Source: Deltaproteobacteria bacterium (GTDB taxonomy: Bacteria; Myxococcota; Kuafuiibacteriia; Kuafuiibacteriales; Kuafuiibacteriaceae). Taken from it: a stretch of DNA of 64,000 nt. The stretch lies in contig JADJBV010000001.1 in NCBI GenBank assembly GCA_016703535.1, positions 2,232,001 to 2,296,000 of the forward strand. Direction: 5' to 3'. The notes below the pieces were generated by a model. That model saw only the letters and a list, made by a program, of their open reading frames with translations, was not told where the DNA came from and searched no databases. Position numbers and translations under genes: made by a program. This document shows, in pieces, positions 7,914 through 20,985 of the stretch. Position 1 is the stretch's first letter; each line of letters starts with the position of its first letter.

Positions 7914-9635
7914 TTGGCCATCCCACAGCAGCTCTATCTGCGCCACTCCAGCGGCCAACCCTTGGGGCCGATCCCGCTGCGGTCGCTGGAGGTCTTGTTC
8001 GACGCCCGGGTGGTCCACGAGGGGACCCCGGTTTCGACCGACGGGGCGGCGTTTCGACCGGTGAGGGAGTGGCCCGAGGTCCTGGTGCGGCTCCTCGACG
8101 TCAAGGAGATGGCCGATCAGGGGCAAGATCCTTGGGCCACCGGCAGCCAAGACCTGGCGACCAGCGACCTCGATCCCGACAAAGCGACCTTCCTGGCGAT
8201 CCTGCTCCGCACCGCCTCGACCAAAACCACCGGCTACCTGCGGATCAGCCGGAGCGACGGCACCATCCAGGTGGGCCTCAAGGACGGCAAGGTCACCTCG
8301 GTCGACACGACCATCCCCGATCTTTCGCTGGAGGCCTTTTTGAAGCGGGCCAGCGTGGTCAACGACGCGGTGTTGGCCCGGGCCAAGGCCCAAGCCCCCA
8401 GCTTCGGCGGCGATCTGGGGGGCGCCTTGATCGGCCTGGGCGTGGTCCAGCCCCACACCTACTTCGAGTACTTCGTCACCTGGGCAATCCAGGCCCTCGG
8501 CGCCGCGGCGGCCAGCCCCGCCGGCACCACCAAGGTCGACCTGGTCGAGGTGGCGCCGGCGACGGTGCCCCTGGGCCTCGACCGCCTCGGCGTCCTGACC
8601 GAAGTCGTCCGAAAGGGGATCGCCAAAAGTTACCTGACCGACGTCCTCCACCCGAAGCGGGTGTGCCCGGTGATCATCTCCCAGGTCGAAGGCGTTAACG
8701 TCGAGGACTGCAAACCTCAGGCCCGGGAGCTCCGGGTGCTCAACGCGATCGACGGCGTCAAGACCCTGGGTCAACTCCTCGACACCTATGGCACCGGCGG
8801 GGAAGAGAACCACCTGCAGGTGTTGCGGGCCATCTACTTCGCGACCGAATGCGGCTTCGCGGTGTTCGGCGACGATCCCTTCATGGCCAAGGAGTTGGTC
8901 GAGGCCAACGAGCTGCAGAAGTTGTTGGCGACCATGGAGGGCCAACACTTCTTCGAGATCCTCAAGGTCAGCGAAAAGAGCAACGACGACGAGACGCGCA
9001 CTCGGTACACCGAACTCGCCAAGAAGTACCACACCGACACCCTGCGGCCTGAAGCCCACCCCGAGCTGAAGGCGGTGCGGAGCAAGATCTTCGCCTTGAT
9101 CACCGAGGCCTTCGAGGCCCTGGACAGCGAAAAGAAGCGCTACGACTACTCCCAGGAGTTGGCCCAAGGACGGGTCGGCAACAGCCAGGATCTCCAAAAA
9201 GCGCAAGATATCTTGCAGTCCGAGACCCTCTTCAAGAAGGCCGAGATCTTGGTGAAGGTCCGCAAATACGAAGAAGCCCTGGAGCACCTGGATCGGGCCA
9301 TCGTCCTCAACTCCAACGACACCGAGTTCAAGATCTTCCGGGCCTATTTGGGATATCTGGTCGGTTCCCGCCAAGGGGGTCGGGAAGAGCTGGCCCAAGA
9401 GGCGATCAAGAAGATCCTCGGCCTGATGAAAAACGAGCCGATGATCGCCAGCGGTTACCTCTGGCTCGCGCATTTGAACAAGGCAGTGGGCAAGCCCGAG
9501 GTCTCGTTGAAGTACTACGAGAAGGTCTTGGAGTTCGACGAACACCACGTCGAAGCCCAACGAGAGCTGCGCACCGCGGCGATGCGCAAAGAAAAAGACG
9601 ACAAGAACAAGAAGAAGTGGCCTTTTTCCCGCTGA
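7914..9635 (+). CDS. GYF-like / DUF4388 / J-domain / TPR protein
   Basis: This 573-residue cytoplasmic protein starts at TTG 7914, with GGAGG ten bases upstream; an in-frame TTG at 7884 lies inside a hairpin and is less likely. Residues 5-60 look like a GYF_2-type domain (LYLRHSSGQPLGPIPLRSL). Residues about 85-200 resemble DUF4388/PATAN (FLAILLRTASTKTTGYLRIS, then GLKDGKVTSV). Residues about 340-410 form a J domain (HFFEILKVSEKSNDDETRTR) in which the HPD motif reads HTD (KKYHTDTL). Residues about 430-560 are TPR-like repeats, and a Lys-rich end KKKWPFSR follows. DUF4388 proteins in this lineage are linked to motility and signalling. The HTD change argues against normal DnaK stimulation. Confidence 0.82.
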   Translation: MAIPQQLYLRHSSGQPLGPIPLRSLEVLFDARVVHEGTPVSTDGAAFRPVREWPEVLVRLLDVKEMADQGQDPWATGSQDLATSDLDPDKATFLAILLRTASTKTTGYLRISRSDGTIQVGLKDGKVTSVDTTIPDLSLEAFLKRASVVNDAVLARAKAQAPSFGGDLGGALIGLGVVQPHTYFEYFVTWAIQALGAAAASPAGTTKVDLVEVAPATVPLGLDRLGVLTEVVRKGIAKSYLTDVLHPKRVCPVIISQVEGVNVEDCKPQARELRVLNAIDGVKTLGQLLDTYGTGGEENHLQVLRAIYFATECGFAVFGDDPFMAKELVEANELQKLLATMEGQHFFEILKVSEKSNDDETRTRYTELAKKYHTDTLRPEAHPELKAVRSKIFALITEAFEALDSEKKRYDYSQELAQGRVGNSQDLQKAQDILQSETLFKKAEILVKVRKYEEALEHLDRAIVLNSNDTEFKIFRAYLGYLVGSRQGGREELAQEAIKKILGLMKNEPMIASGYLWLAHLNKAVGKPEVSLKYYEKVLEFDEHHVEAQRELRTAAMRKEKDDKNKKKWPFSR

Positions 9636-9665
9636 TTCAGAGGGGTGGGCAACAGCGCCCCGGAT

Positions 9666-12596
9666 CTATCTGGCGGGGCCCCCTTCGGGTGTAGGGGGCG
9701 GCGGCGAGAGGTCGTCGAAGCGCTCCAGGAGCTTGATCGCCTCGGCGTAGCGCCCACGGTAAAACTTAGTGCGCCCCGCGTAATACAACACCATCGGGTG
9801 GGTCGCGGTGAAGGCCTCGTCCTCGAGGACCTTCTTCATCAGGTAGTCGGCGTCGAGCAGCCGGTCTTTTCGATAGCAGAGGAAGGCGTAGAGGAAGCGG
9901 TGGGCCAGGCTCCGCTCCTCCAGGTCTTTGACCGACTCGAAGAGGTTGAGGGCGTCTCGGTCTTCGCCCTGCATCATCAGGTAGGCGCTGCGGGCGTAGT
10001 CTTCATCGTTTTTGGTCTGATCGTTGGCGATCACCACCGGTTGTTCATCGCCGCCGACCGTATACTCCAAGATCCGGGTGAGCCGGGCCACGTCGGCGCC
10101 GCCTTCTTGAGCGGCCTTGAGGAAGACGGTGGCATCTTCGGTCCGTCCTTGCCGAAGCAGGCGATCGCCGATCTGGCGATGTTGTTCGGCGGTGGCCTCG
10201 AATCCCCGGAAATATTTGGGCACGATCTCCATGCGTTTGCCTTCAATGGCCTTCACGAAGTTGAGGCGAGGGTCCTCGAGGGCAAAGTCCAAGAGATCCT
10301 TGGGGGCGGCGAACTCGATCAAGGCGTTGTCGTCGGTGTTGAGGGGCCCCTCCCCCACGAACTGATCGATCTCGTCAGTGCCCACCAAAAACAGGCCCCA
10401 AAAGTCCTCGGGGACCTCGACGTTGGCCCGGAAAAGTTCGGCCTTGAGCCGGGGGTCGGACAAGAGCTTGGCCACGTGGCCGCGATCGAGCTGCACCGGG
10501 CGATCGCTACCGATCAACAAAGTGTCGTTGCTGGTTGGGCTCGGCGAAAAGATCAACACGTACGGGAAGACCGAGTGAAAGGTGCGGACCAGGGCGTGAA
10601 TGTTGCCGGGCGACAACTCGTAGAGCTGGAACCACTGGAGGAACAGGCCTTGTTCGGCCAAACGCCCCTTGGCGATCTTGAAGAAGTCGGTCGTAAACAG
10701 GCTCGCCGCCCCGCTCATCCAAGGGTTGGAGGGTTCGCTGATGATCACGTCGAACTTCTGGTCCCGGGTCAGGAGGAAGTTGCGGCCGTCGTCGACGGTC
10801 AAGGTCGCCCGGGGGTCGGTTTTGGGCTGGTGGTTGACGTGGGCAAAGTGGGTGTTGGCCGCCTCGTACACCGCCTCCTCCAGCTCGGCCACCTGGAGTC
10901 GCTCGATCGGCGCCTGCAGCACGGCGCCGGGGGTCACGCCCGAACCGTAGCCGATCACCAACACCGACTTCGGATCCGGGTGCAGCAAGATCGGGAGCAG
11001 CCCCGACAACACCTGGGTTGGCATGTCGCCGATGTCGCTGGCGTCGACCTTGCCGTTGACCTTCATCGAGATGCCGACGCCGTCTTCTTGTTGGTCCACG
11101 GTCACCGTGGTCGCGATACCGTCGCGGTGATAGATGATGCGGCCCGAAGGGGCCCAGCCGCCGGCGTAGACGCTGCGGGCCAGGTACATGCGGAACAGGC
11201 CCGCCGTCCAAGAGCGCAGGTCCCAGCTGGGCCGGACCAACGCGAACATCAGGCCACAGATCAAGAGGATCCCGGCCCGACGCCACTCGACGGGGCGGCT
11301 GGCCACCAAATAGGCGCCCAACAAGAGGTTGAGCACCGCACAGGCGACGAGGCCTCGCTCAACCCCGAGGAAAGGCAGGATCAAGAAGCCCCCCGCGAAG
11401 CTGCCGAAGATGGCGCCCAAGGTGTTGACCGCGTAGGCCCGCCCCACCACCGGCCCGGCCTCCAGGCGCCCGGCCGGGGTGATGGCCTTGACCACCAGCG
11501 GCATCACCGCCCCGAGCAAAAGCGTCGTGGGCAGAGTGGCGCTGCCGGTGATCAAGAAGTTGGTCACGTAGAGATCGGCGTTGGTCACGCCTTGGGCCCG
11601 GGCGACCGCGTGCAACCAAAGGGGCAGCCGATCGATGAAGACCATCGCCAACAAGGTGGTGGCGCCGATCCCGAGCTGCACGTAGGCCAAGACCCGCAAG
11701 GGATCGGCGATGCGATCGATCCGCCGGGAGATCACCGCCGCGCCGACCGCCAGGCCCACCAAAAAGGTCACCAAGATCAGCGTAAAAGAGTAGGTGCTGG
11801 CGCCGATCACCACCCCGACGGCCCGGCTCCACAAGACCTCCAAGGCCATCGCCGAACCACCCGAGGCCGCGTAGACCACCAACACCCGGTGCAGCTCCGC
11901 CGGTTGCAGCCGCACCGGCTCAACGGGCTCCAAGCGGTTGAGGATCTCGTCGGGGGTCTCTTCTTGCCTCCGCCGCAACAAGAGGGCGTCTCCGCCGAAG
12001 CGGAAGAGGCCCAGCACGGTCAACGCGACCAAAAGATCGATGGCCGCGGCGATGCGGACCGTCTGGGACAAGCCCAGCTCGGGGATCAACACGAAGCCGG
12101 CCCCGAAGGCCCCGACCACTGCGCCCAAGGTGTTGGCTGCGTAGAGGCTGCCGACCCGGGAGGCCAGGTGTTCGGATCGCTCCACCACACCTTGGGCCAA
12201 CACCGGCAAGGTGGCCCCCATGGCGGTGGTCGGCAGTAACAACACCACGGCCACCACAAAAAAGCGGAGGAGCGCGTAGCCCCAAAGCCCAGGCCCCAGA
12301 TCGAGGCCCAGGTGTTTTTGAACGTTGGGCAAAGCCTCGAACAACGAAGGCACGATCAGGCCGTAGAAGCCCACCGCCGTCTCCAGCACCGCAAACGCAA
12401 GCAGCGGGTGCTTGAGCTTGGGGGCCCACTTGCCGCCGAAGTGGCTCCCCAGGGCCAAGCCACCCATAAACACGGTCAAGGTGGTGGAGACCGCCAAGGC
12501 GGTGGCCCCGAAGACGTGGCCCAACATCCGGGTCCAGAGCACCTGGAGGATGAGGGCCGCCGCGCCCGACAGGAAAAAGCAGATGGCGACCGGCAC
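9666..12596 (-). CDS. Polytopic membrane protein fused to spermidine-synthase-like domain
   Basis: The protein has 976 residues and a GTG start. The first 450 or so residues hold many hydrophobic helices (AICFFLSGAAALILQVLWTR, FFVVAVVLLLPTTAMGATLP). Residues about 500-720 carry a Rossmann methyltransferase-like spermidine-synthase fold: VLVIGYGSGVTPGAVL, VAELEEAVYEAA, VDDGRNFLL and DVIISEPSNPWMSG. Such fused proteins are widespread and usually called spermidine synthase, but most have no proven aminopropyl transferase activity. The C-terminal 250 residues are helical and TPR-like, an addition to the basic layout. It lies 118 bases downstream of lolD on the same strand and could be cotranscribed. 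The substrate is unknown. Confidence 0.85.
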   Translation of the reverse strand: MPVAICFFLSGAAALILQVLWTRMLGHVFGATALAVSTTLTVFMGGLALGSHFGGKWAPKLKHPLLAFAVLETAVGFYGLIVPSLFEALPNVQKHLGLDLGPGLWGYALLRFFVVAVVLLLPTTAMGATLPVLAQGVVERSEHLASRVGSLYAANTLGAVVGAFGAGFVLIPELGLSQTVRIAAAIDLLVALTVLGLFRFGGDALLLRRRQEETPDEILNRLEPVEPVRLQPAELHRVLVVYAASGGSAMALEVLWSRAVGVVIGASTYSFTLILVTFLVGLAVGAAVISRRIDRIADPLRVLAYVQLGIGATTLLAMVFIDRLPLWLHAVARAQGVTNADLYVTNFLITGSATLPTTLLLGAVMPLVVKAITPAGRLEAGPVVGRAYAVNTLGAIFGSFAGGFLILPFLGVERGLVACAVLNLLLGAYLVASRPVEWRRAGILLICGLMFALVRPSWDLRSWTAGLFRMYLARSVYAGGWAPSGRIIYHRDGIATTVTVDQQEDGVGISMKVNGKVDASDIGDMPTQVLSGLLPILLHPDPKSVLVIGYGSGVTPGAVLQAPIERLQVAELEEAVYEAANTHFAHVNHQPKTDPRATLTVDDGRNFLLTRDQKFDVIISEPSNPWMSGAASLFTTDFFKIAKGRLAEQGLFLQWFQLYELSPGNIHALVRTFHSVFPYVLIFSPSPTSNDTLLIGSDRPVQLDRGHVAKLLSDPRLKAELFRANVEVPEDFWGLFLVGTDEIDQFVGEGPLNTDDNALIEFAAPKDLLDFALEDPRLNFVKAIEGKRMEIVPKYFRGFEATAEQHRQIGDRLLRQGRTEDATVFLKAAQEGGADVARLTRILEYTVGGDEQPVVIANDQTKNDEDYARSAYLMMQGEDRDALNLFESVKDLEERSLAHRFLYAFLCYRKDRLLDADYLMKKVLEDEAFTATHPMVLYYAGRTKFYRGRYAEAIKLLERFDDLSPPPPTPEGGPAR

Positions 12597-12714
12597 GGCG
12601 GGAACCTACCCTCCCGGCGTCCTCAAAACCATCCCGAGTCGAGCCACCCAAGAGGTGAAGGTGGAGCGAGGCGGGTGCAAGACAACTTGCGAAGTTGGGC
12701 CCTGGCGGTCCGGG

Positions 12715-13404
12715 CTAAACGGGGACCAGGCGCCCCTCGTCCATCCGCAGGCGCCGGGGCATCCGTTCGGCCAGGTGGCTGCTGTGGGTCACCAAGATCA
12801 CGGTCAGGCCGGTCCGCCGGTTCATCTCGTCGATGAGATCGTGGATGCCCGCCGCCGAGGCCTCGTCCAGGTTGCCGGTGGGCTCGTCGGCCAGGAGCAA
12901 GCGGGGCCCGAGCACCAGGGCCCGGGCGATGGCCACCCGCTGTTGTTCGCCGCCTGAAAGTTCGCCGGGGCGATGCCCGATCCGGTGGCCCAGGCCGACC
13001 AGGTCCAACATCTCCTTGGCCCGCCCTTCGGCGGCGCCCCGATCGATCCGCTGGATCAAGGCCGGCATCGCCACGTTCTCCAGGGCGCTGAACTCGGGCA
13101 AGAGGTGGTGAAACTGAAAGACAAAGCCGATGGTCCGGTTCCGAAAGGCCGCCAGCTCGGCGGGGCTCTTCTGAAAAACCGGCTCCCCCAGGTAGTGAAC
13201 CTCCCCTTGGGTCGGCACGTCCAAGGTGCCGATGACGTGCAGGAAGGTCGACTTGCCCGAGCCGGACCGGCCGATGATCGAGATCCGCTCCCCGGCCATG
13301 ACGTCGAGATCGACGCCCCGCAAGACCTCGATCTGCTTCTGCTCCAGCCAATAGGTCTTGGCCAGGCCCCGGATCCGCAACAGTGGCAAAGAAGCGTCAG
13401 TCAT
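12715..13404 (-). CDS. lolD: Lipoprotein-releasing ABC transporter ATPase LolD
   Basis: This 229-residue ABC ATPase has Walker A GRSGSGKST, the signature LSGGEQQRVAIARAL, Walker B LLLADEP followed by TGNLD, and the switch His in VTHSSHL. The family role is to power release of lipoproteins from the inner membrane to LolA. The start overlaps the 3' end of the LolC/E-type permease gene by eight bases, the usual coupling in this family. Closely related MacB-type ATPases have similar motifs; the direct link to a LolC/E-like permease supports LolD. Confidence 0.93.
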   Translation of the reverse strand: MTDASLPLLRIRGLAKTYWLEQKQIEVLRGVDLDVMAGERISIIGRSGSGKSTFLHVIGTLDVPTQGEVHYLGEPVFQKSPAELAAFRNRTIGFVFQFHHLLPEFSALENVAMPALIQRIDRGAAEGRAKEMLDLVGLGHRIGHRPGELSGGEQQRVAIARALVLGPRLLLADEPTGNLDEASAAGIHDLIDEMNRRTGLTVILVTHSSHLAERMPRRLRMDEGRLVPV

Positions 13405-15592
13405 CCCGCAGGCCCTCGACCGGCGGGTGTTGGGCCGCGGTCATCGCCGGATAAATGGTGGCCAGGTAACTAATGGTGATCGCCGCCGCCGCGATCACCG
13501 AGACCTCGACCCAATCGAGCACCACCGGCAGGCGTTCGATGTAGAAGATCCGCTCGTCCAACTTGACGCCGAAGTTCTCCAGGAAGGCACAGATCCCGAT
13601 GCCGACCAGGAGGCCGAGGACCGCGCCGCCCACCCCCAGGATCAACCCCTCGACCACGAAGATCTTCATGATCGACGCGTCGCTGGCGCCCAGGGACTTG
13701 ATCACCGCGATCTCTTTTTTGCGCTGGAGTACGATCATCACCAACACCGCGATGATCAAGAAGGACGCGACCATCACGATCATCCCGAGGGCCACGAACA
13801 TGGCGATCTTCTCCAGCAAAAGCGCCGAAAAGAGCTCCTTGTTCATCGCTCGCCAGTCTTTGACCGTATACGGCTCACCGCCGACCCGACGCCGCACCTC
13901 TTCGCTGATCCGAGCGGTATCGTCGATGTCGGCCACCTTCAGCTCCACGCCGGTGGCCCGCTTGCGCATGCCGAAGAAGCGCTGGGCCTGCCGCATCTCG
14001 ATGTACGTGAACTTGGCGTCGTATTCGTACATGCCGGAGTAGAAGACCCCGGCGACGCGGAAGCGGTTGAGCTTGGGGGTGGGTCCGAGGGGCCCGATCT
14101 CCTCGCTGGCCGGCGAGACCACCTTGACCACGTCCCCGACGTAGGCCCGCAAGGTCCGAGACAGCTCTCGGCCGATGACGATGCCGGGCAAAACGCGGTT
14201 GCCCGGCAAGGGCTGGGCGTCCCGGATCACCGGCACCGCCAGTTCGTAGGCCCCGGCGGTCCCGGTGCTCGAGGTCTTGATCGGCGGCGGCGGAAAGTCG
14301 ATGGCCGGCCGAGCGCCCGGGATCTTTTCGGGGGCCAAGAGGTTGAGGAGCTCACCCTTCTCCATGATCCGGCGCAGGTCTCGGGTAGGCCCCGAGGCCG
14401 CGGGATCGATGCCCTTGATCAAGGTCCCGGACAGGCCGGCGTCGGTGGAGATCATCGCGTCGCCGAACACGTAAGCGCCCGCCGAAAGCACCCCCTCGAT
14501 GTCGCCGACTCGGGCCTCGATGTCGGCGTATTCGGTGAAGTCATCGCCGTGTTTGTTGACCTCCACGTGGGCGTGGGCCCCGACGATCTTGGTCTTCAGA
14601 TCGTTCTCGAAGCCGCTCATGATCGAGAGGACCACGATCAAGGCCATCACCCCCAAGCAGATGCCGACCACCGCGATGACCGTCACCGTCCCCACGAAGC
14701 CGTCGCGCCGATGGGCCCGCAGGTATCGCTGGGCGACCATCCCTTCGTACGCGAAGCTGGGATCAAAACGCCCGCCGCCGTGCAGCAAAAAGCCCAACGA
14801 CCCACCGACCATCATCAGGGCCGACATCGCCACCGTCGGGAACAAGGCCAAGGCCAACAGGACCTGCTCCTCGGGCAGGTTGGAGGCGGCGGTCCAGGCC
14901 GTGGGGCCCAAGGCGAAGGTCAGGTAGAGGGCGTATCCCAACACCAAGGCGGTCAGGTAGAGCTCGACGAAGGCCAACCTCCCGGCGGCCCAAGCGACCA
15001 CAAAACCCACCAACCACGCCGAAAAGCCGACCCCCGCCACGGTCGCGACCGCGATCAGGCCTGGCTCGTAGGAGACGAAGCGGGCCAACCAACTGGTGGT
15101 GGCGACGCTGGCCCCAAACACCAAAAGCCCGACCGCAACCCAACTTGCAGTTCGGCGCCGACAGTTGGCCCCCAACATCGCGCCCAGGCCCACCAGGAGC
15201 ACCGCCGGCAACAACACGGCGTTGGCCCCCAACATGGCCCGGGCCATGCCGCCAGGCCCGGCGGCCTCGGGGCTGGCGATGAATCCCGGAACCCCCAAGA
15301 AGAAGCCAAGGAGCCCCAAGACGAAGGTCCAGGCGGAGGTGGCCCACACCGCCGGCCAAGGCGCCGGCCGCCAAGGCGTCAACATCGAGGACGTCGGGCC
15401 ATCGGGGTTGGCCCGGGAACGGACCCCGAGGAGGAGCCCGCTGCCGATCATGAACATGGTGGACAAGGCCACGCCGGTGGCCTGGGCCCGGGTGCCGCTG
15501 GCCACGAAGCCCAAGGGGCGCTGGGCCACCAGCTCCAGCACCAACACCAGGCCCCCGTGAAAAAGGCCGAGCAGTAGGACCCGCAGCGCCAT
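13397..15592 (-). CDS. LolC/LolE-type lipoprotein-releasing permease with extra N-terminal membrane domain
   Basis: This 731-residue protein is much longer than the usual LolC/E of about 410. From about residue 285 it follows the family: a first helix with VTVIAVVGICLGVMALIVVL, the LolC/E hallmark SIMSGFENDLKTKIVGAHAH, a large periplasmic domain, and three C-terminal helices (MFVALGMIVMVASFLIIAVL, LILGVGGAVLGLLVGIGICA). The first 285 or so residues hold about eight extra hydrophobic helices of unknown type. The ATG start lies nine bases after the lysS stop, and the 3' end overlaps lolD. One permease gene suggests a LolF-like homodimer, although the partner could be elsewhere. Confidence 0.88.
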   Translation of the reverse strand: MALRVLLLGLFHGGLVLVLELVAQRPLGFVASGTRAQATGVALSTMFMIGSGLLLGVRSRANPDGPTSSMLTPWRPAPWPAVWATSAWTFVLGLLGFFLGVPGFIASPEAAGPGGMARAMLGANAVLLPAVLLVGLGAMLGANCRRRTASWVAVGLLVFGASVATTSWLARFVSYEPGLIAVATVAGVGFSAWLVGFVVAWAAGRLAFVELYLTALVLGYALYLTFALGPTAWTAASNLPEEQVLLALALFPTVAMSALMMVGGSLGFLLHGGGRFDPSFAYEGMVAQRYLRAHRRDGFVGTVTVIAVVGICLGVMALIVVLSIMSGFENDLKTKIVGAHAHVEVNKHGDDFTEYADIEARVGDIEGVLSAGAYVFGDAMISTDAGLSGTLIKGIDPAASGPTRDLRRIMEKGELLNLLAPEKIPGARPAIDFPPPPIKTSSTGTAGAYELAVPVIRDAQPLPGNRVLPGIVIGRELSRTLRAYVGDVVKVVSPASEEIGPLGPTPKLNRFRVAGVFYSGMYEYDAKFTYIEMRQAQRFFGMRKRATGVELKVADIDDTARISEEVRRRVGGEPYTVKDWRAMNKELFSALLLEKIAMFVALGMIVMVASFLIIAVLVMIVLQRKKEIAVIKSLGASDASIMKIFVVEGLILGVGGAVLGLLVGIGICAFLENFGVKLDERIFYIERLPVVLDWVEVSVIAAAAITISYLATIYPAMTAAQHPPVEGLRDD

Positions 15593-15601
15593 CCTGCAGG
15601 C

Positions 15602-17101
<1,500 letters not shown>

Positions 17102-17196
17102 GATGGATCGCAGGCTTACACAGGGACCATCGGCGCGGTCAAACCCAATCTCTTCCCTCTTGCATCGCCTTTGGAACAGCGGCACAAGCGGGCGAC

Positions 17197-18841
<1,645 letters not shown>

Positions 18842-18870
<29 letters not shown>

Positions 18871-20983
18871 GCGGCGGATCGAGGGGCAAGGTGAAGAGGA
18901 ACTTGGTCCCTTCACCCCGCTTCGACTCGATGGCGATGGTGCCGCCGAGCTGATCGCAGACCGCCTGCATCGCTGCCATCCCGACGCCGCGCCCGGACAT
19001 CGCGCTCACCTGCGCCTTGGTCGAGACCCCATCGGCGAAGATGGCCCGCCGCAGGTCCTGAGTGTTGTCCGAGGGCAGGCCCAAACTTTCGGCCTTGTTG
19101 GCCACCGCGTCCCAGTCGATGCCTTGGCCGTCGTCGGCGATCTCCACCGAACAGACCTCACCTTCGACCTTGGTCCGCAAGGTGACCCGACCGCGCCGCG
19201 GTTTGCCCGCTTGTTCCCGGGCCTCCGGGTGCTCGAGCCCGTGATCGACCGCGTTGCGCAACACGTGGGTGAAGGCCGACCAGAAGGTGGCCCAATGTTC
19301 ACCGGGCAAACGTACGTCGTGGTGTTCGACCACCACGTCGACGGTCCCTTTGTCCAAACGTTTGGCCAGGGCCCGGGTCTGTTCGGCCAGGCGCTCCAGC
19401 CGCAGCTGCACCGGCTCATGCGTCCAAGAGCGCAGCACCTCGGCAACCTTGGCCTTCGGCGCCCCACCCTCGACCTCACCCGCCAACGCCAAGACCCGGT
19501 CAGAGGCGATCTCCACCAGGTCCTTCTTGACGCCCAACAAGCGCAGCACCCGGCCGGTGACCTCGGTGAAGGCCCCCGCCAGACCGTCCAACTCCTCGGG
19601 GCTCGGCCTCCGATCGGTGTCGGCGATCCGGTCTTCGAGGTGATGGCAACGTTCCGCCAGCTGGGCCAAACCGAAGAGCCCGAAGTTGCCCTTCAAGGTG
19701 TGGACGTGCCGCTTGACCACCGCCAGATCGGTCTCCTCCAACACCTCGGCCAAGATCCGCTCGGCCTCTTCGCAGAACTCCAAAAAGCCCGAGCGATCTC
19801 GGATGGCGCGCTCGAAGGTGGCCACCAGCTCCCGCTGCGAGGCCTCGAGCTGCTCCCGCTCCACTTGGTCGGTGATGTCCGAGATGATCACCAAAAGTTT
19901 GGAGAGGTTGCCGTCCATCAGAATCGGCTTGTAGTCGAAGGTGTAGGTCGATCCGGCGTGGTGCATCCGCTTCGGCATCTGCTCGATGGCCACCTCCATC
20001 GGGATCAGGTCCTCGACCACCGTCTCGAGGCCCAACGCGAACCAGTCGCCGACCGTCGAGTCTTTGGCCGCCAGGTGCTGGGAGAGGGCCTGGCCCTCAT
20101 GGGGAACGCCGAACCAGTCATCGAAGACCCGGGAGCGCTCCGAGGACAAGGCGCCGTCACGCTCCACGGTCACGAAGCCCTGATCGACGTTGTCCAACAC
20201 CAAACGCATCGCCCGGTTGCGATCGTCCAAGGCTCGGGTGCGCCGCTCGACCAAGGCCTCCAGGTGTTGGCGGTGCCCTTCCAGCTCCCGATCCCGGGCT
20301 TGGAGGCCGTCGAGCATCTGGTTGAAGGCGTCGGTCAAGACGCCGAGTTCATCGGCGCTGACCTTGGTGGCTCGGGCCGAAAAGTCCTGTTCTTTCGTGA
20401 CCTTATCAGCGGCGGCGCTCAAGGAGGCGACCGGACCGGTGATCAGGCGGTGAAAACGGAGCCCGCCGAGGAGCGACAGGAAAAAGGCCCCAAGCAAGAT
20501 GGCGCCGGCGATCTGCAAAAACTGCCGGGTCCGGGCCTCGAGATCGGCCGTCGAAAACTGGACCGACAACACCCCCACCTTCTGGCCGTCCTTTTCGAGG
20601 GGGCGGACGATGCGCAGGCGGTCGCCCTGGTAGTCGGCCCGGGGGCTGCGATCTTCGATCACCTTCGAAGGTTCGGTGCTGCCCGGCCGATTCCAGCCGG
20701 CGAGCAGGGCGCCAGTCTCCTCCAGGTAGACACCGGCGACCTCGGCGGTGTCCTCTGAGGCCAAGGTCTTGAGCACATATTCGGCCGAACTCTGATCTTG
20801 AAACGCGGTCGGGCCATAAACGCTGCCGGCGATGGCCTCGACCAACACCGAAAGGGTGTCGGCCTTGGTGGTGGCGGAGCTCTTGCGGTCGTAGACCACG
20901 AAGGCCAAACAGGCGCCGATCAGCGCGAACGTACAGACGCCCAGCACCAGAACGAGCAGCTTGGTCTTGATGCTGAAGTTCAT
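18842..20983 (-). CDS. Membrane CheA-like kinase with HAMP, PAS-like, Hpt and ATPase domains
   Basis: The protein has 713 residues. It has one helix near residues 7-29, a periplasmic sensor of about 120 residues, a second helix (LLGAFFLSLLGGLRF), HAMP near 172-225, and a PAS-like segment near 260-385. An Hpt domain follows with phospho-acceptor HTLKGNFGLFGL. The CheA-type ATPase near 570-705 has RNAVDHGLEHPEA, DDGQGIDWDAV and GRGVGMAAMQAV. No CheW-binding P5 domain or receiver is present. ATG 20983 lies two bases after the stop of the periplasmic binding protein gene, so the two are coupled. It likely phosphorylates its own Hpt His and needs a separate receiver; the hybrid kinase upstream carries one. 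Confidence 0.9.
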
Positions 20984-20985
20984 GT

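Noticed and set aside
7713..9560. Upstream extension of the LPP20-like frame
   Set aside because: Open only as antisense of the J-domain gene; the signal peptide and ribosome site are at 7712.
9645..12239. 864-residue plus-strand frame
   Set aside because: Shadow of the membrane/spermidine-synthase gene; Gly/His/Gln-rich low-sense sequence.
13358..15577. 739-residue plus-strand frame
   Set aside because: Antisense to the Lol permease; rich in His, Gln and Arg with no fold pattern.
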